Shown here one piece after another: positions 7,162-9,525 of a stretch of 9,525 nt of DNA (position 1 is the stretch's first letter; each line of letters begins with the position of its first letter). The notes beneath the pieces are model-generated. The model was not told where the DNA came from, ran no database searches, and saw nothing but the letters and a program-made list of their open reading frames with translations. The translations under genes and the position numbers were made by a program. Source of the stretch: Comamonadaceae bacterium (GTDB taxonomy: Bacteria > Pseudomonadota > Gammaproteobacteria > Burkholderiales > Burkholderiaceae); assembly GCA_947505995.1 (NCBI GenBank), contig CANNNB010000078.1, positions 1-9,525 of the forward strand. The letters are read 5' to 3'.

Positions 7162-9444
7162 ATGAACGCTCTGGTCGACGTCTCCTTTTTTCCGCGCAAT
7201 GCCAAGCCTTTGAACAGCTACCGCAAGTTCTGGGCTGCTCGCTTTGGCACGGCTCCCTTTTTACCCATGAGTCGTGCAGAAATGACTCAGTTGGGTTGGG
7301 ACAGTTGCGATATCGTTTTGGTCACAGGGGATGCCTACGTTGATCATCCAAGTTTTGGCATGGCCGTCATTGGTCGAATGCTAGAGGCGCAAGGATTTCG
7401 GGTGGGCATCATTGCCCAGCCCGATTGGCAAAGTGCCGAGCCGTTTCGGGCTTTGGGCAAGCCCAATTTATTTTGGGGTGTCACAGCAGGAAACATGGAC
7501 TCCATGATCAACCGTTACACGGCTGATCGAAAAATTAGATCCGACGATGCCTATACCGCTGGTGATGTTGGTGGCAAACGACCCGATCGCGCGGCCATTG
7601 TTTACAGCCAACGCTGCCGAGAAGCTTTTTCAGATGTTCCCATCGTACTGGGTGGCATTGAGGGTTCTTTGCGGCGCATTGCGCACTATGATTATTGGTC
7701 AGACAAGGTGCGCAGATCGATTGTGGTTGACAGCAAATGTGATTTATTGCTCTACGGCAATGCCGAACGCGCAGTGGTTGAAATTGCACACAGATTGGCT
7801 GCGAGAGAACCCGTGCAAGACATCGTCGATGTCAGGGGCACTGTTTTTGTTCAGCGTCAAACGCCAGAAGGCTGGTTTGAAATTGATTCGTCATCGGTCG
7901 ACACCCCAGGACATGTAGAAGCTCACGTCAATCCCTACTTGATGATTTCAGACCAGGCGCGTGAAAACGGCGCAACTTGCGCTCGAGAAGATGAAGCGCA
8001 GACAGTGGCCGATCAACAGAATGCAACTGTTAAAACGCTCACTTTTGTGCCCAATCCCCAGATGCCGGCCATGATGGGCAAAGGCTTGCACAAAGTACCA
8101 CCACGCGACAAAAGCGTTATTCGCTTGCCCAGTTATGAGCAAGTTAAATCTGATTCTGTGCTGTATGCGCATGCCAACCGCGTGTTGCACTTAGAAACCA
8201 ATCCTGGCAACGCACGATGTTTGGTGCAAGCGCACGGCGAGGGTGCTACCGCGCGCGATGTGTGGATCACGCCACCGCCTATCCCGCTCACTACAGCCGA
8301 AATGGATGCGGTTTTTGACCTGCCCTATGCGCGCAGCCCTCACCCTATTTATGCCGACGAAAATGGCTCGCATGATGGGGCCACCAAAATACCCGCCTGG
8401 GAGATGATTCGCTTTTCTGTGAATATCATGCGCGGTTGCTTTGGTGGCTGTACGTTTTGCTCCATCACCGAGCATGAGGGGCGCATCATTCAAAGCCGCA
8501 GTGAAGCCTCCGTGCTGCGTGAAATTGAAGATATACGAGACAAGGTCAAGGGCTTTACGGGCGTTATTTCAGACTTGGGCGGGCCCACTGCAAATATGTA
8601 CCGGTTAGGTTGCAAATCACCCGAAATTGAAGCGGCCTGCCGCAAGCCAAGTTGCGTATTTCCAGGCATTTGCAGCAACCTCACCACTGACCACGGCCCA
8701 CTGATTCAGATGTACCGCAAAGCGCGTAGTTTGAAGGGCATTAAAAAGATTCTCATTGGCTCGGGTTTGCGCTATGACTTGGCAGTTCAAAGTCCCGAGT
8801 ATGTCAAAGAGTTGGTTACCCATCATGTGGGCGGCTATCTGAAAATTGCACCTGAACACACAGAGTCGGGCCCGCTTACCAAGATGATGAAGCCTGGCAT
8901 TGGTTCTTACGACAAGTTCAAGAGCATGTTTGACAAGTTCAGTGCGGAAGCTGGCAAGAAACAATTTCTGGTGCCTTACTTCATTGCAGCACACCCTGGC
9001 ACCAGCGATGAAGACATGATGAACTTGGCCATTTGGCTTAAGAAAAATGGCTTTCGCGCAGATCAAGTTCAAACCTTTTATCCTAGTCCGATGGCCACCG
9101 CCACGGCCATGTACCACACGACCAAAAATCCTTTGCGCAAAATTACGCGCGACAGTGAAAAAGTTGATGTGGTCAAGGGCGAAAAACGCCGCCGATTGCA
9201 CAAAGCTTTTTTGCGCTATCACGATGCCAAGCATTGGCCACTTTTGCGAGATGCGCTCAAGGCCATGGGCAGAGCAGACCTCATTGGCAACGGCAAGCAC
9301 CACTTAATTCCTACTTGGCAGCCATTGTCAGATGATTACCAAAGCGCGCGTCGCAAAAACAGCACGCCCAGTGAATCGGCATCTCCCAAAAGAGGCAGTC
9401 TGCTTACTCAGCACACAGGATTGCCTCCTCGAAAAAAAAGTTAA
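7162..9444 (+). CDS. ygiQ: YgiQ family radical SAM protein
   Basis: This 760-residue protein aligns from memory almost end to end with E. coli YgiQ. An N-terminal Radical_SAM_N domain (about 10-395) includes [20 protein letters not shown] at 44-63 and [18 protein letters not shown] at 105-122. The radical SAM core (about 415-640) has the cluster-binding CX3CX2C at C426, C430 and C433 in [10 protein letters not shown], which should hold a 4Fe-4S cluster and S-adenosylmethionine. Four further cysteines, C484, C493, C498 and C504, lie within the core. Residues about 645-730 match the C-terminal domain of the family (DUF3362), and the basic tail after 730 is poorly conserved. A loop near 235-320 is probably variable. 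The reaction is not known to me. ATG 7162 is forced by an in-frame TGA at 7156; AGGGG at 7139-7143 is 18 nt away, too far for a normal ribosome binding site. It appears to be a single-gene unit. Confidence 0.95.
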   Translation: MNALVDVSFFPRNAKPLNSYRKFWAARFGTAPFLPMSRAEMTQLGWDSCDIVLVTGDAYVDHPSFGMAVIGRMLEAQGFRVGIIAQPDWQSAEPFRALGKPNLFWGVTAGNMDSMINRYTADRKIRSDDAYTAGDVGGKRPDRAAIVYSQRCREAFSDVPIVLGGIEGSLRRIAHYDYWSDKVRRSIVVDSKCDLLLYGNAERAVVEIAHRLAAREPVQDIVDVRGTVFVQRQTPEGWFEIDSSSVDTPGHVEAHVNPYLMISDQARENGATCAREDEAQTVADQQNATVKTLTFVPNPQMPAMMGKGLHKVPPRDKSVIRLPSYEQVKSDSVLYAHANRVLHLETNPGNARCLVQAHGEGATARDVWITPPPIPLTTAEMDAVFDLPYARSPHPIYADENGSHDGATKIPAWEMIRFSVNIMRGCFGGCTFCSITEHEGRIIQSRSEASVLREIEDIRDKVKGFTGVISDLGGPTANMYRLGCKSPEIEAACRKPSCVFPGICSNLTTDHGPLIQMYRKARSLKGIKKILIGSGLRYDLAVQSPEYVKELVTHHVGGYLKIAPEHTESGPLTKMMKPGIGSYDKFKSMFDKFSAEAGKKQFLVPYFIAAHPGTSDEDMMNLAIWLKKNGFRADQVQTFYPSPMATATAMYHTTKNPLRKITRDSEKVDVVKGEKRRRLHKAFLRYHDAKHWPLLRDALKAMGRADLIGNGKHHLIPTWQPLSDDYQSARRKNSTPSESASPKRGSLLTQHTGLPPRKKS

Positions 9445-9453
9445 ACCATCGAC

Positions 9454-9481
9454 ACAGTGTCACCAGCGCTTAGCGCACTGT
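9454..9481. terminator. Imperfect stem-loop after ygiQ
   Basis: ACAGTG (9454-9459) pairs with CACTGT (9476-9481), and an inner CGC/GCG (9467-9469 with 9473-9475) can pair around a TTA loop, leaving a 7-nt left bulge. It begins 10 nt after the ygiQ stop and touches the stop of a possible convergent gene. No T-run follows on either strand, so intrinsic termination is uncertain. Confidence 0.33.
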
Positions 9482-9525
9482 TAAGACTGCAAAACCTGAA
9501 GCAATTCGGTCTCTATTTCAATCTG
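9481..9525 (-). CDS. Possible C-terminal end of an unidentified convergent gene
   Basis: On the - strand only one frame is open from the right edge; it ends at TAA (9483 to 9481) after 14 residues reading QIEIETELLQVLQS. The composition is protein-like, and the other two - strand frames stop quickly. Its stop overlaps the right arm of the stem-loop 9454-9481. The fragment is far too short to assign a function, and it could be non-coding. The 36 bases between ygiQ and this point hold only that stem-loop. Confidence 0.3.
   Translation of the reverse strand, partial: QIEIETELLQVLQS

Noticed and set aside
8617..9303. 228-residue open frame antisense to ygiQ
   Set aside because: It lies wholly inside the well-conserved ygiQ coding region, has no recognisable motif, and is explained by codon composition of the sense gene.

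Overview
The window looks like chromosomal core sequence from a betaproteobacterium of the order Burkholderiales, probably Comamonadaceae-like and of moderate GC. This rests on the hisZ-purA-phosphoribosyltransferase order, the small protein beginning MATPNYGYEKRQ, and the remembered similarity of the proteins to relatives in that order. No genus is claimed. Every protein except the small one can be placed in a known family. There are no rRNA or tRNA genes, insertion sequences, phage genes or CRISPR repeats, and I found no clearly novel multi-gene system.

Left block (1-3362, all + strand): the 3' end of hisZ, purA, a purine-type phosphoribosyltransferase and a MetC-like PLP enzyme lie head to tail. 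The hisZ and purA frames overlap by 4 bp, followed by gaps of 59 and 14 bp, so they could form one operon. HisZ activates the short-form HisG, which consumes ATP and PRPP. PurA commits IMP to AMP. The phosphoribosyltransferase probably handles a purine base and PRPP. The MetC-like enzyme adds a methionine-biosynthesis step.

Middle block (3425-5765): a 63-residue charged protein with a TTG start converges on tesA (- strand). TesA is a secreted SGNH esterase/thioesterase. It diverges from a YbbA/LolD-type ABC ATPase, and the two ATG codons overlap on one CATG palindrome. The ATPase is followed 7 nt later by rlmB, the 23S rRNA Gm2251 methyltransferase. The FtsX-like permease that partners YbbA in E. 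coli is absent.

Right block (5768-9525): two short chromate-transporter-family proteins on the - strand overlap by 4 bp, as a split ChrA pair does. They end 2 nt from rlmB. A 180-bp divergent intergenic region holds a bulged inverted repeat over a candidate ygiQ promoter. The large radical SAM protein YgiQ follows, and a possible convergent partial gene lies at the right edge.

The observations most worth a second look are the shared start-codon palindrome, the ATPase without a permease, the dyad upstream of ygiQ, a second cysteine cluster in YgiQ, the small charged protein, and short inverted repeats at all three convergent gene junctions.
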